A stretch of 64,000 nucleotides of DNA, taken from NCBI RefSeq assembly GCF_024652905.1, contig NZ_CP102428.1:3642001-3706000 (forward strand). The letters are read 5' to 3'. Below the pieces are notes generated by a model that was not told where the DNA came from, did not search any database, and saw only the letters and a list, made by a program, of their open reading frames with translations. This document shows, piece by piece, positions 16,296 to 25,069 of this stretch; position 1 is the stretch's first letter; each line of letters begins with the position of its first letter. This stretch comes from Pseudomonas oryzihabitans (GTDB lineage: Bacteria > Pseudomonadota > Gammaproteobacteria > Pseudomonadales > Pseudomonadaceae). The position numbers were made by a program, and so were the translations under genes.

Positions 16296-17269
16296 GCCGG
16301 GGTGCCCGCGGCGGCATCGGCCACCACCTCTGGCAGCGCCTCGGGTTGCGCTGCCGGCACCGCCCGGGCCTTCTTGGCTTTGGACGCCTTGCGGCTCTGC
16401 TGCCAGGCCACCGCCAGGCCGCTGGCGCAGATGATCAGGATGCCGATCAGCGCGCCGCTGTCCGGCACATGGCCGAAGACGAGGTAGCCGATGATGCCGG
16501 CGGTGACGATCTGGCCATAGCTGAAGGGCGCCAGCAGCGCTGGCGGCGCATAGCGGAAGGCCTGGGTCAGCAGCAGATGGCCCGACATGCCGAAGAGGCC
16601 GAGCAAGGCCAGCATGAAGCCGTGGGTCAGGGTGGGGATCTCCCAGAAGAAGGGCACCACGCTGCTCAGCACCAGGGTGTTGATGATGCCGGTGAGGAAG
16701 TTGCTGGTGGTGGGGCTGTCGATGCCGCTGAGCAGCCGCGTCAGCAGCTGGTAGAGGCCGAAGCACACCGCCGAGCAGACCGGCAGCAGCACCGCCGGGG
16801 TGAACAGCTGGCCGCCCGGCCGCACGATGATCAGCACCCCGACGAAGCCCGCCAGCACCGCCGCCCACTGGCTGCGGGTGACGCTCTCCTTGAGCAGCGG
16901 CACCGACAGCGCCGTCACCATCAGCGGGGCGAGAAAGTTGACCGCCGTGGCCTCGGCCATCGGCAGGTAGCGTAGCCCGGTGGTGAAGAACAGGCTGCAA
17001 CCGATCAGGCACAAGGCTCTGAGCACCTGCAATCCCGGGCGTTTGGTGCGAATCACCGCCAGGCCCGAGCGTGGGATGAAGATCCCCATCATCAGCAGGG
17101 TGTGGGACAGATAGCGGGCCCAGACCACCATGACCACCGGATAGAAGCCGGAGAGGTATTTGGAGAGGGCGTCGTGGGAGGCGAACAGCCAGACGGCGAG
17201 GCAGATCAGGGCGATGCCCTTGAGCGGCTGGTCGGCGAATCTCAAAGTGGGTCCTGCTGTGGCGCTCAT
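16280..17269 (-). CDS. EamA/DMT-superfamily transporter
   Basis: 329 residues with ten predicted transmembrane helices formed by two EamA repeats; each contains the family pattern, e.g. [20 protein letters not shown] and [20 protein letters not shown]. Start set at [11 protein letters not shown]. The C-terminal tail is polar and Ala/Pro-rich ([16 protein letters not shown]), longer than in most homologues. Family members export or import small metabolites; substrate unknown. It is convergent with ubiA. Confidence 0.9.
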   Translation of the reverse strand: MSATAGPTLRFADQPLKGIALICLAVWLFASHDALSKYLSGFYPVVMVVWARYLSHTLLMMGIFIPRSGLAVIRTKRPGLQVLRALCLIGCSLFFTTGLRYLPMAEATAVNFLAPLMVTALSVPLLKESVTRSQWAAVLAGFVGVLIIVRPGGQLFTPAVLLPVCSAVCFGLYQLLTRLLSGIDSPTTSNFLTGIINTLVLSSVVPFFWEIPTLTHGFMLALLGLFGMSGHLLLTQAFRYAPPALLAPFSYGQIVTAGIIGYLVFGHVPDSGALIGILIICASGLAVAWQQSRKASKAKKARAVPAAQPEALPEVVADAAAGTPAQRSP

Positions 17270-17512
17270 TGGACTCCCGTGGCGCTGACGGCGGTCCCTG
17301 ACCGCCTGCATGATCCGGCCGTCCTGCACGGCGGTCCGTCGGCATGGCCACCGACTCGGGACATGGACCTCGGCGACACGCAAGCGTGCCGGGAGGAAGC
17401 CGTCCTGTCGCCCTCAGGACCGCGATACCGGGCGATATTTCAATAGCTTACTAACTATGATCCGGCACGCAGCCGGGTCTCTCCCGAGCTTAGTCCAAGC
17501 GCCCCGTCGAGC

Positions 17513-18466
17513 TCAATGCGATTGTCCGACGACTTCGCTGACAGCGCGCACGAAGGCCTCGTCCGCCTCCAGCGCACCGGGGATCTGTTCGCGCAGATAG
17601 GCCACCCAGGTACGGATCTTGGCATCCAGGTACTGCCGCGAGGCATAGAGGGCATAGGCGTTGAGCCGCTGCAGGCGATAGGCCGGCAGCACCCGCACCA
17701 GGCTGCCGTCGCGCAGGCCGTCCACTGCCGAATAGAGCGGCAGCACACCAATGCCCAGGCCCTGGCGCAGGGCCTCGGTCATGGCGTCGCCGACATTGAC
17801 CTGGAAGGGAGTCTCGCCGATGCGATAGGTTTCCGGGCCGTTGGGACCCTCGAAGTGCCAGCGGTCGAAGGACACCACCGGGCTGATGAATCTCAGGCAG
17901 GCGTGGTTGGCCAGCTCCGCCGGCGTCTGCGGCTGGCCGTGTTCCTGCAGATAGGCGGGCGAGGCGCAGAGGATGCTGTAGGTGTGGCCGATCTGCTGGG
18001 AGACGAAGCCGGAATCGGGCAACTCGGCCGCCACCACGATGGCCAGGTCGAAGCCCTCTTCGAGCAGATCGGGGATACGGTTGGCCATGGTCAGGTCGAA
18101 GCGCACCTCGGGGTGCAGAGCACGATAGCCGGCGATGGCGCGGATCACATAGTGCTGGCCGATGCCGGTCATGCTGTGCACCCGCAGCCGTCCCTCGGGC
18201 CGGGCCTGGGCATGCCCGGCCTCGGCTTCGGCTTCCTCGACATAGGCGAGGATCTGCTCGCAACGCGCCAGGTAGCGCTGGCCGGCCTCGGTCAGGGCGA
18301 TGCGTCTCGTGGTGCGGTGCAACAGGCGGGTACGCAGATGGGTTTCCAGATGGGCCACCGCCCGGGAGACATGGGCGGTGGTGGTCTGCAACGTCTGGGC
18401 CGCGCCGGTAAAGCTGCCGCTTTCCACCACGGCGACGAAAACGCGCATGTTGTGCAGGGTGTCCAT
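17513..18466 (-). CDS. LysR-family regulator divergent from efflux operon
   Basis: 317 residues. HTH at about 15-60 (GAAQTLQTTTAHVSRAVAHL); effector domain follows. Start chosen at MDTLHNMRVFVAVVESGSF. It is divergent from the aromatic-acid-type efflux operon with a 216-bp spacer, like AaeR relative to aaeXAB, so it is the likely activator of that pump. The ligand is probably an aromatic carboxylic acid or related compound, which is inference from the pump family. Confidence 0.9.
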   Translation of the reverse strand: MDTLHNMRVFVAVVESGSFTGAAQTLQTTTAHVSRAVAHLETHLRTRLLHRTTRRIALTEAGQRYLARCEQILAYVEEAEAEAGHAQARPEGRLRVHSMTGIGQHYVIRAIAGYRALHPEVRFDLTMANRIPDLLEEGFDLAIVVAAELPDSGFVSQQIGHTYSILCASPAYLQEHGQPQTPAELANHACLRFISPVVSFDRWHFEGPNGPETYRIGETPFQVNVGDAMTEALRQGLGIGVLPLYSAVDGLRDGSLVRVLPAYRLQRLNAYALYASRQYLDAKIRTWVAYLREQIPGALEADEAFVRAVSEVVGQSH

Positions 18467-18682
18467 GCCGCCTCGACAGTCTGACGAAAGCGCCATTTTC
18501 CACATTATTTCAGTATGTGAAACAAAGATTCGCCGGTTGGCGCGCTAATCGACCCTCCTGGAATTTTATAGAATCGTTAGCAGCCTAATGGTAACCCCAG
18601 CGGCCTCCTCGTCCGCTGGCGTCCTCTTCAGTTCCAGCTCATCCCGCCGACCCGCCGCGCTTCTCTGACGCGAATCCGGAGT

Positions 18683-20212
18683 ATGGCCCTGTTGCAAACG
18701 GACCCCCAAGTGTCGCCTTTCTCTAGCAGAGCCTGGCCTGCGCTCACGGTGGTCGCCCTGGCGACCCTGCTGGCCGGCTGTATCGGTACCGGTCACAACG
18801 CGCCCCAGGCGCAGCGTCTCGACGACCAGGCACTGGCCACAGACGCCGCCATCCGCGCCGCCGCCGGGCAGGCCGCCTGGCCCGAGCGCCAGTGGTGGCG
18901 CGCCTATGGCGATCCCCAGCTGGACGCCTGGATCAGCGGCGCCCTGGCCGACAGCCCACGCCTGGCCACGGCCGCCGCCCGGGTGCGCCGCGCCGAATCC
19001 CTGGCCGGCCTGACCGAATCCCGCGAGGCTCTGCAGGTGGAGGCCAAGGGCGCCTTCAAGCGCTACAGCTGGCCCACCGACGGCTTCTATGGCCCGGGCG
19101 AGCTGTCCGACCGCACCACCTGGAACAACAATGCCGAGCTGGGCCTGAGCTACGCCCTGGACTTCTGGGGTCGCGAACGCGACGCCAGCGCCCAGGCCCT
19201 GGACCAGGCCCACCAGGCCGCCGCCGAGGTACGCGCCGCCGAGCTGGAGCTGACCGGCAACATCGTCCGCAGCTATATCGGCTTCGCCCTGCACCATGAC
19301 CAGCGCGACATCCTCGCCGCCACCCTGGAACAGCAGCGGCAACTGGCCGACCTGGCCCAGCGCCAGCTGGACGGTGGCCTCGGCACCCAGTTCGAGGTCA
19401 GCCAGGCGCGTGCCCTGCTGCCCGAGACCGAGCGTCAGCTGGAAGCCCTGGACGAGACCCTGGCGCTGGATCGCAACCAGCTCGCCGCCCTGGCGGGCAA
19501 GGGCCCGGGTGCCGGCGCCCGCCTGCAGCGACCGCGACTGACCCTGGGCGCCGCACCGCGCCTGCCCAGTGCCCTGCCACTGGAACTGGTCGGCAAGCGT
19601 CCCGACGTGGTGGCGCGCCGCTGGCAGATCGCCGCGGCGGCCAAGGGCGTGGACGTGGCCCGCGCCAGCTTCTATCCCAATATCGATTTGGTGGCCAACG
19701 TCGGCCAGTTCCTCACCCTGGGCCGTCTCAGCGAGATGCTGACCCACGCCAAGACCGGCTCCTTCATCGGCCCCGCCTTTTCGTTGCCGATCTATGACGG
19801 TGGCGCCCTGCGCGGACGCCTCGGCGCGGAATCGGCAGCCTACGACCTGGCCGTCAGCGCCTACAACCAGACCCTGGTGGACGCCCTCAAGGACATCTCC
19901 GACGCCCTGATCAAAGCCGACTCGGCGGCCCGGCAGGCCACCCTCGCCGACCAGGCCAGCCAGGAAGCCCAGCGCACCTACGACATCGCCCGCGAGGCTT
20001 TCCGTCGCGGCCTGACCGACTACTTGCACGTGCTCGACGCCCAGACTCGGCTGTTCGCCCAGCAGCGCGTCACCGCCCAGGTGCACGCCCTGCGCCTGGC
20101 CGCCCAGGCCGGCGCCCTGGTCGCTCTCGGCGGCGGTGCGGACCTCGAACGCGGCCCGGGCGACCACGATCTGGTGCCGGCGCGCGTCGCCGTCGAGCGA
20201 GCCCCCCGATGA
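18683..20212 (+). CDS. Outer-membrane efflux lipoprotein (NodT/OprM-like)
   Basis: 509 residues. A lipoprotein signal peptide ends in TLLAGC. Two outer-membrane efflux repeats form the TolC-type barrel and coiled coils: LDFWGRERDASAQALDQAHQ in the first and GLTDYLHVLDAQTRLFAQQ in the second. It is the outer-membrane channel of the tripartite pump encoded by the next genes. The ATG follows a CGGAG ribosome site. The stop overlaps the FUSC start by 4 bp, indicating a coupled operon. Confidence 0.93.
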   Translation: MALLQTDPQVSPFSSRAWPALTVVALATLLAGCIGTGHNAPQAQRLDDQALATDAAIRAAAGQAAWPERQWWRAYGDPQLDAWISGALADSPRLATAAARVRRAESLAGLTESREALQVEAKGAFKRYSWPTDGFYGPGELSDRTTWNNNAELGLSYALDFWGRERDASAQALDQAHQAAAEVRAAELELTGNIVRSYIGFALHHDQRDILAATLEQQRQLADLAQRQLDGGLGTQFEVSQARALLPETERQLEALDETLALDRNQLAALAGKGPGAGARLQRPRLTLGAAPRLPSALPLELVGKRPDVVARRWQIAAAAKGVDVARASFYPNIDLVANVGQFLTLGRLSEMLTHAKTGSFIGPAFSLPIYDGGALRGRLGAESAAYDLAVSAYNQTLVDALKDISDALIKADSAARQATLADQASQEAQRTYDIAREAFRRGLTDYLHVLDAQTRLFAQQRVTAQVHALRLAAQAGALVALGGGADLERGPGDHDLVPARVAVERAPR

Positions 20213-22365
20213 CTGCCGGCACCGCCACCGGCGCGCCACTGCGCCAGGCCCTAGGCGCCTGGGCCCGCAGCGATGGCAGCCTCTGGCTGTACCAGGCCAA
20301 GATGCTGCTCGCCGCCAGCCTGACCCTCTGGCTGGCCATGCGCCTGCAACTGCCGCATCCCAGCTCGGCGGTGATCACCGTGTTCATCGTCATGCAGCCG
20401 CAGAGCGGCCAGGTGCTGGCCAAGAGCTTCTATCGGGTGATGGGCACCCTGCTGGGACTGGCGGTGATGCTGGTACTGATCGCCCTGTTCGCCCAGGAAC
20501 GGGTGCCCTTCCTGATCTTTCTGGCGCTGTGGATCGGCCTCTGCGTGGCCGGCTCGGCGCGCTACCGGGACTTTCGCAGCTATGCCTGCATGCTGGCCGG
20601 CTACACCGCCGCGCTGATCGGCATCCCTGCCGCGCTCAATGCCGACACCGCCTTTATGTCGGCGGTGATGCGGGTGCTGGCCATCACCCTGGGCGTGCTC
20701 TGCAGCGGCGCGGTGAGCGCGGCGGTCTTTCCGCAGACCAGCGCCACGGCCATGCGCGCGACCCTCTATCGGCGCATGGGCGGCTTCGCCGGACTGGCCG
20801 CCGACGTCCTGCGCGGTTGTCTCGACCGTGCCTCCCTGGAGGCCGCCGGAGTACGCCTGGCCGCCGAGGCGGTAGGACTGGAAAGCCTGCGCAGCGCCTC
20901 GGCCTTCGAAGACCCGCACATGCGCATGCGCAGCGGGCGCCTGGCCCGTTTGAATGCCGAATTCATGGGTCTGACCACCCGCCTGCATGCCCTCAGCCGG
21001 CTGTTGATGCGCCTGCGCGAGCGCGACGCCCAGGTGCCCCTGACAGCCCTCGAACGCCTCTGGGCTCCCCTGCTGGAGCTGTTCGAGGAATGGCGCGGTC
21101 AGGCGCTCACCGACCGTGCTGCCCTGGCAGCGGCGGCGCGTCTGGAACAGCTGCACCAGGGTCTACGCCCGCGTATCCGCGCCCTGCGTGCCGAGCTGCC
21201 GCCCCTGAGCGAAGCCGACCGGCGCGACTTCGAGACCGCCGTGGAGCTGCTCTTTCGCTTCACCGGCGAATGGCACGGCTATCTGCAGACCCACGCCTCC
21301 CTGGCGGCGCCGCGGCACAGCCGCGAGCAGTGGAAGCCGCGCTTCGTGGCCAAGGCCAATGCCCTGGGCGCCGCGGTCACCGGCATCCGCAGCGCCTTTC
21401 TGGTGCTGGTGCTGGGCGCGTTCTGGATCGCCAGCGCCTATCCCAGTGGCGGCATGCTGGCGCTCAACGCCGCGGCCGTCTCGGCGCTGGCCTCGGCCTC
21501 GCCCGATCCCAAGCGCACCGCCCTGCAGATGGCCGTTGGCGCCAGTGGCGGCGTGGTGCTGGGCTTCTTCCTGACCTTCTTCGTCTTTCCCTGGATCACC
21601 GGCCTGCCGCTGCTGCTGCTGACCCTGGCACCGGTGTTCATGCTGGGCACCTGGATTTCCCTGCGGCCGGGCTGGATGGGCTATGGCCTGGGCTGCCTGG
21701 TGTTCTTCTGCTTCACCTCGATCCCCGACAATCCGCCGATCTACGACGCCTACGCCTTCATCAACAATGGCATCGCCGTGGTGCTGTCGATGGTGATCAC
21801 CGCGGCGGTCTCGGCGGTGCTGCTGCCACCCAACAGCCCCTGGCTATGGCGCCGCCTGGAGCGTGACCTGCGCCAGCAGCTGGTGCGGGCGGTCAGCGCC
21901 CCCCTGCCACACCTGGCGCCGGCCTTCGAGGGCCAGACCCGCGATCTACTCAACCAGGCCTATGGCGTCAGCGCCGGGCGGGGCGAGGCGCAGCGGCGCC
22001 TGATCGGCTGGGCCTTCTGCGTACTGGAAATCGGTCACGCGGTGATCGAGCTGCGTCAGTTGCAGCTACGCCTGCCTGGGGCGCCCCGCTATGCCGAGCA
22101 CAGCGCCTGGCGCCAAGCCATCCGCGTCCTCGGTCGCGCCTTGGTGCGCCTCTTCCTCAAGCCCAGAGCGGAAAACCTGCGTCGGGCGCTGGTGGCAGTG
22201 GACGCTGCCCTGGCCACCGTGGCAGCCGTGGCCGAACCGCCGGAACTGCCCTATGACGAGTCGCCCCTGCGCCAGGTGCAGAGCGATCTGCACTTCATCC
22301 GCAGCGCCCTGCTCGATCCCCAGGGGCCGTTGGCCCGCTATCACGAGATCTCCCATGCCCCGTGA
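20209..22365 (+). CDS. FUSC-family inner-membrane pump (AaeB-like)
   Basis: 718 residues. Two membrane blocks of about six helices each (about 25-185 and 400-560) are separated by a large cytoplasmic region and followed by a C-terminal soluble domain. The first block begins LWLAMRLQLPHPSSAVITVF, a clear FUSC signature. Known relatives export aromatic carboxylic acids or fusaric acid. It acts with the DUF1656 protein and HlyD adaptor encoded next. The last 11 bp overlap the DUF1656 gene. Confidence 0.93.
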   Translation: MTAGTATGAPLRQALGAWARSDGSLWLYQAKMLLAASLTLWLAMRLQLPHPSSAVITVFIVMQPQSGQVLAKSFYRVMGTLLGLAVMLVLIALFAQERVPFLIFLALWIGLCVAGSARYRDFRSYACMLAGYTAALIGIPAALNADTAFMSAVMRVLAITLGVLCSGAVSAAVFPQTSATAMRATLYRRMGGFAGLAADVLRGCLDRASLEAAGVRLAAEAVGLESLRSASAFEDPHMRMRSGRLARLNAEFMGLTTRLHALSRLLMRLRERDAQVPLTALERLWAPLLELFEEWRGQALTDRAALAAAARLEQLHQGLRPRIRALRAELPPLSEADRRDFETAVELLFRFTGEWHGYLQTHASLAAPRHSREQWKPRFVAKANALGAAVTGIRSAFLVLVLGAFWIASAYPSGGMLALNAAAVSALASASPDPKRTALQMAVGASGGVVLGFFLTFFVFPWITGLPLLLLTLAPVFMLGTWISLRPGWMGYGLGCLVFFCFTSIPDNPPIYDAYAFINNGIAVVLSMVITAAVSAVLLPPNSPWLWRRLERDLRQQLVRAVSAPLPHLAPAFEGQTRDLLNQAYGVSAGRGEAQRRLIGWAFCVLEIGHAVIELRQLQLRLPGAPRYAEHSAWRQAIRVLGRALVRLFLKPRAENLRRALVAVDAALATVAAVAEPPELPYDESPLRQVQSDLHFIRSALLDPQGPLARYHEISHAP

Positions 22366-22555
22366 AATCGCCTTCCATGGCCTCTACCTGCCCACCGTGA
22401 CGGTGCTGTTCCTGGTCGCCGCCCTGCTCGCCTGGGCGCTTGACCGGGTGCTGGCCACGGTCGGCCTCTATCACGTCGTCTGGCATCCGGCGCTGCTGCG
22501 CCTGGCCCTGTTCATCTGCCTCTACTGCGCCCTGGCGCTATGCGTTTATCGCTAG
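22355..22555 (+). CDS. DUF1656 small membrane subunit (AaeX-like)
   Basis: 66 residues with two transmembrane helices and the opening MPREIAFHGLYLPTVTV, typical of the DUF1656 proteins that always accompany FUSC pumps. It overlaps the FUSC gene by 11 bp. The stop codon TAG lies within the first bases of the inserted MITE-like element (22552-22718), so its original C-terminus may have been altered. The exact role in the pump is not known. Confidence 0.9.
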   Translation: MPREIAFHGLYLPTVTVLFLVAALLAWALDRVLATVGLYHVVWHPALLRLALFICLYCALALCVYR

Positions 22556-22718
22556 TGTGGTGTTCCAGAAGTTATCTACACAATTTTGGCGGCGCTTTTT
22601 CGGCCCGGACGTCGTTGCCACTCCTCGCCATAGCCCTGCTATGACTCGTCGCGGCGCCTAGCCCAGACCTAAAAATCACTCGCCAATTCTTGTGCGAACT
22701 CCTGAACCACCACACTAG
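22552..22718. mobile_element. MITE-like element with ~20-bp terminal inverted repeats
   Basis: A 167-bp segment whose ends are inverted copies: the left reads CTAGTGTGGTGTTCCAGAAG and the right, on the minus strand, CTAGTGTGGTGGTTCAGGAG. TA lies at both outer ends, suggesting a TA target duplication. There is no coding capacity. It sits between the DUF1656 and HlyD genes of an otherwise compact operon. Confidence 0.7.
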
Positions 22719-22728
22719 GACTCCTGCC

Positions 22729-23628
22729 ATGATCCTCAAGAAACTCTTCGGCGTGCTCTTTACCCTGCTGGTGGTCTGCCTGGCGCTGATCCTCGGGCGG
22801 CTGCTCTGGGTGCACTACATGAACGACCCCTGGACCCGCGACGGCCGGGTGCGCGCCGAGGTCATCACCATCGCGCCCGACGTGGCGGGCCTGGTAACCG
22901 AGATCGCCGTGCGCGACAACCAGTGGGTCAACAAGGGCGACCTGCTGCTGCAGATCGATCCGGAGCACTACGAGATCGCCGTACACCAGGCCGAGGCCTC
23001 GGTCGCCGCCCGCAAGGCCACCCTCGCCATGCGCCAGCAGAATGCCCGGCGCCGTGCCGACATCGACAGCCTGGTGGTTTCCCGCGAGAACCGCGAAGAC
23101 GCCAGCGCCGCCGCCCTGGCTGCCGAGGCCGATCTGCGCCAGGCCCAGGCCCAGCTGGAATCGGCACGCCTCAACCTCAAGCGCACCCGGGTCCTGGCGC
23201 CGGTCGATGGCTATGTGACCAACCTGTCGGTGTTCAAGGGCGACTACGCCGCTGCCGGCGCGCCCAAGCTGGCCGTCATCGATGCCCACTCGTTCTGGGT
23301 CTACGGCTACTTCGAAGAGACCAAACTGCCCCATGTACGGGTGGGTGCTTCCGCCGAGATGCGCCTGATGAGCGGCCAAACACTCCAGGGCCATGTGGAA
23401 AGCATCGCCCGCGGTATCTACGACCGCGACAATCCCCAGAGCCGTGAACTCACCGCCGACGTGAATCCCACCTTCAACTGGGTACGCCTGGCCCAGCGGG
23501 TACCAGTGCGCATCGCTCTGGATCCGCTACCGGAGGGGCTGCTGCTCGCAGCCGGTACCACCTGTACCGTCGTACTGGAAGATGCTCGCGGTGAGCGCAC
23601 CTGGTGGGATGCCTTCTGGCAGGGCTGA
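22729..23628 (+). CDS. HlyD-family periplasmic adaptor (AaeA-like)
   Basis: 299 residues. One N-terminal transmembrane helix (about 5-25) anchors it; then a biotinyl-lipoyl half motif VITIAPDVAGLVTEIAVRDN, a short coiled-coil hairpin, the second half VLAPVDGYVTNLSVFKGDY, and a beta-barrel domain. It links the FUSC pump to the outer-membrane lipoprotein. The operon continues across the inserted element, which leaves about 10 bp before this ATG, so its ribosome-binding region is next to the element's end. Confidence 0.92.
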   Translation: MILKKLFGVLFTLLVVCLALILGRLLWVHYMNDPWTRDGRVRAEVITIAPDVAGLVTEIAVRDNQWVNKGDLLLQIDPEHYEIAVHQAEASVAARKATLAMRQQNARRRADIDSLVVSRENREDASAAALAAEADLRQAQAQLESARLNLKRTRVLAPVDGYVTNLSVFKGDYAAAGAPKLAVIDAHSFWVYGYFEETKLPHVRVGASAEMRLMSGQTLQGHVESIARGIYDRDNPQSRELTADVNPTFNWVRLAQRVPVRIALDPLPEGLLLAAGTTCTVVLEDARGERTWWDAFWQG

Positions 23629-23663
23629 GTCCGTTCCGCCCAGTCGTTTTTCCTTGCTCTGAA

Positions 23664-23732
23664 ACGACCACACCCCTGACGTCGGCGGGTTTCGTTGACG
23701 ACGAAACCCGCCGACGTCAGGGGTGTGGTCGT
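23664..23732. repeat. Perfect 32-bp inverted repeat with 5-nt loop
   Basis: The arm 23664-23695 is the exact reverse complement of 23701-23732; the arms start ACGACCACACCCCTGACG and the loop is TGACG. It begins 36 bp after the HlyD stop and has no T-run. It could end the operon transcript or be a mobile-element remnant. From 23733 to 23897 I see nothing further. Confidence 0.75.
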
Positions 23733-23897
23733 AACCAGCCCAGTCCGCTACGAGTGCGAAAGTACTCCCTGTACTCTTGGAACCCTCCCTAACTGCAGAG
23801 CGTCCCGACCATGTGGCCCTTGCGTCTCGGGTGAGGAGACGACTTCGAGGTTGCTCATTGAATCGACTTAAAGCTGCAATCCGATGACAGAGCCTCA

Positions 23898-23922
23898 GCT
23901 GCCGGTCGTCACGACCGGCAGC
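23898..23922 (-). terminator. Hairpin downstream of the DUF1328 gene
   Basis: GCTGCCGGTCG, a 3-nt loop, then CGACCGGCAGC, 23 bp beyond the stop of the minus-strand DUF1328 gene. The stem is perfect but T-poor, so it is a terminator of moderate confidence. Confidence 0.55.
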
Positions 23923-23945
23923 CTGTCTTGCTCATGGGGCTGGCG

Positions 23946-24367
<422 letters not shown>

Positions 24368-24371
24368 GACC

Positions 24372-24626
24372 TCAGAATACCCAGCGGGTCTGCTTCACCA
24401 GACGGTCACCGTTGGACTGTGCCGGGATGGCTTTGAGTTCCCCACGACCTTGACTTGCCAGCGGCTTGGCTGCAGGCACCATGGCCTGGGCAGCGATGCG
24501 GGTAGAGGCGATGAGTGCCTGTTCGCGGCTGACGTCCTGGCCCTGGGGGGCAGCGACGGCGGCGCTGGCGAAGCAAGCGAAGAGCGCAGTACCTACCAAG
24601 TGCTTGCGAAGGGTCTGGCTGATCAT
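24372..24626 (-). CDS. Small exported protein, first gene of sigma-54 operon
   Basis: 84 residues with a signal peptide (about 1-25, ending ASAAVAA). The mature part begins PQGQDVSREQALIASTRIAA and is polar, without cysteines. The AGGAGAG ribosome site lies 4 bp before the ATG. A sigma-54 promoter matching the GG-N10-GC rule lies about 50 bp upstream. I do not recognise the family; probably periplasmic. Confidence 0.7.
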   Translation of the reverse strand: MISQTLRKHLVGTALFACFASAAVAAPQGQDVSREQALIASTRIAAQAMVPAAKPLASQGRGELKAIPAQSNGDRLVKQTRWVF

Positions 24627-24676
24627 CGGGTCTCTCCTGCAGTCCGTTGGCCCTAAGGCCGGCTTGCCAAGGAGAT

Positions 24677-24692
24677 TGCAGACTGCGTGCCA
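24677..24692 (-). promoter_or_regulatory. Sigma-54 (RpoN) promoter
   Basis: On the minus strand TGGCACG-N4-CTGCA gives the invariant GG (24691-24690) and GC (24679-24678) separated by exactly ten bases. It points at the 84-residue gene, 50 bp away. The match differs from the consensus only at the first base of the -12 element. Confidence 0.75.
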
Positions 24693-24759
24693 GCTTTTTG
24701 AAAAGCTTTTTTATCTTATAAAACAATGACTTATGTTTTTCATCGGGTGTAGCCACACA

Positions 24760-24999
24760 TGCACCTTGCAAGGTGCAACGTCTGGAGCATTGCGTTTTGC
24801 ATGATGGCCAGAGGGGTATTGGAGGGCGGCCGGTTGTTCCTTCACCAAGCGCAGCGGCAAAAGTGGCCATAAGCTTCCTGTCACCCGGCCAAAAAAGCAG
24901 ATTTTTCCCCTGTTCAGCCCATCGGGTTGCGTTCTGCACGACATCACTGGTGGCTTCGATGAATCGCCTAGTGGCCCAGCGGATTGCAACTTGCACGAT
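24760..24999. promoter_or_regulatory. Repeated TTGC motifs and an 18-bp palindrome upstream of algB and the sigma-54 operon
   Basis: Gene-free 24627-25069 holds a perfect palindrome TGCACCTTGCAAGGTGCA (24760-24777) and three related direct motifs: TTGCGTTTTGCATGAT (24790-24805), TTGCGTTCTGCACGAC (24927-24942) and TTGCAACTTGCACGAT (24984-24999). They lie 70-310 bp upstream of the sigma-54 promoter, normal distances for enhancer sites, and 70-310 bp before algB. Confidence 0.5.
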
Positions 25000-25069
25000 G
25001 TATCATGGACTAATTGCCAGCCCTGTCCTTTAGTGCGTTTCGGCCCCTTGGGCCCGGAGTTTTCCCGTC

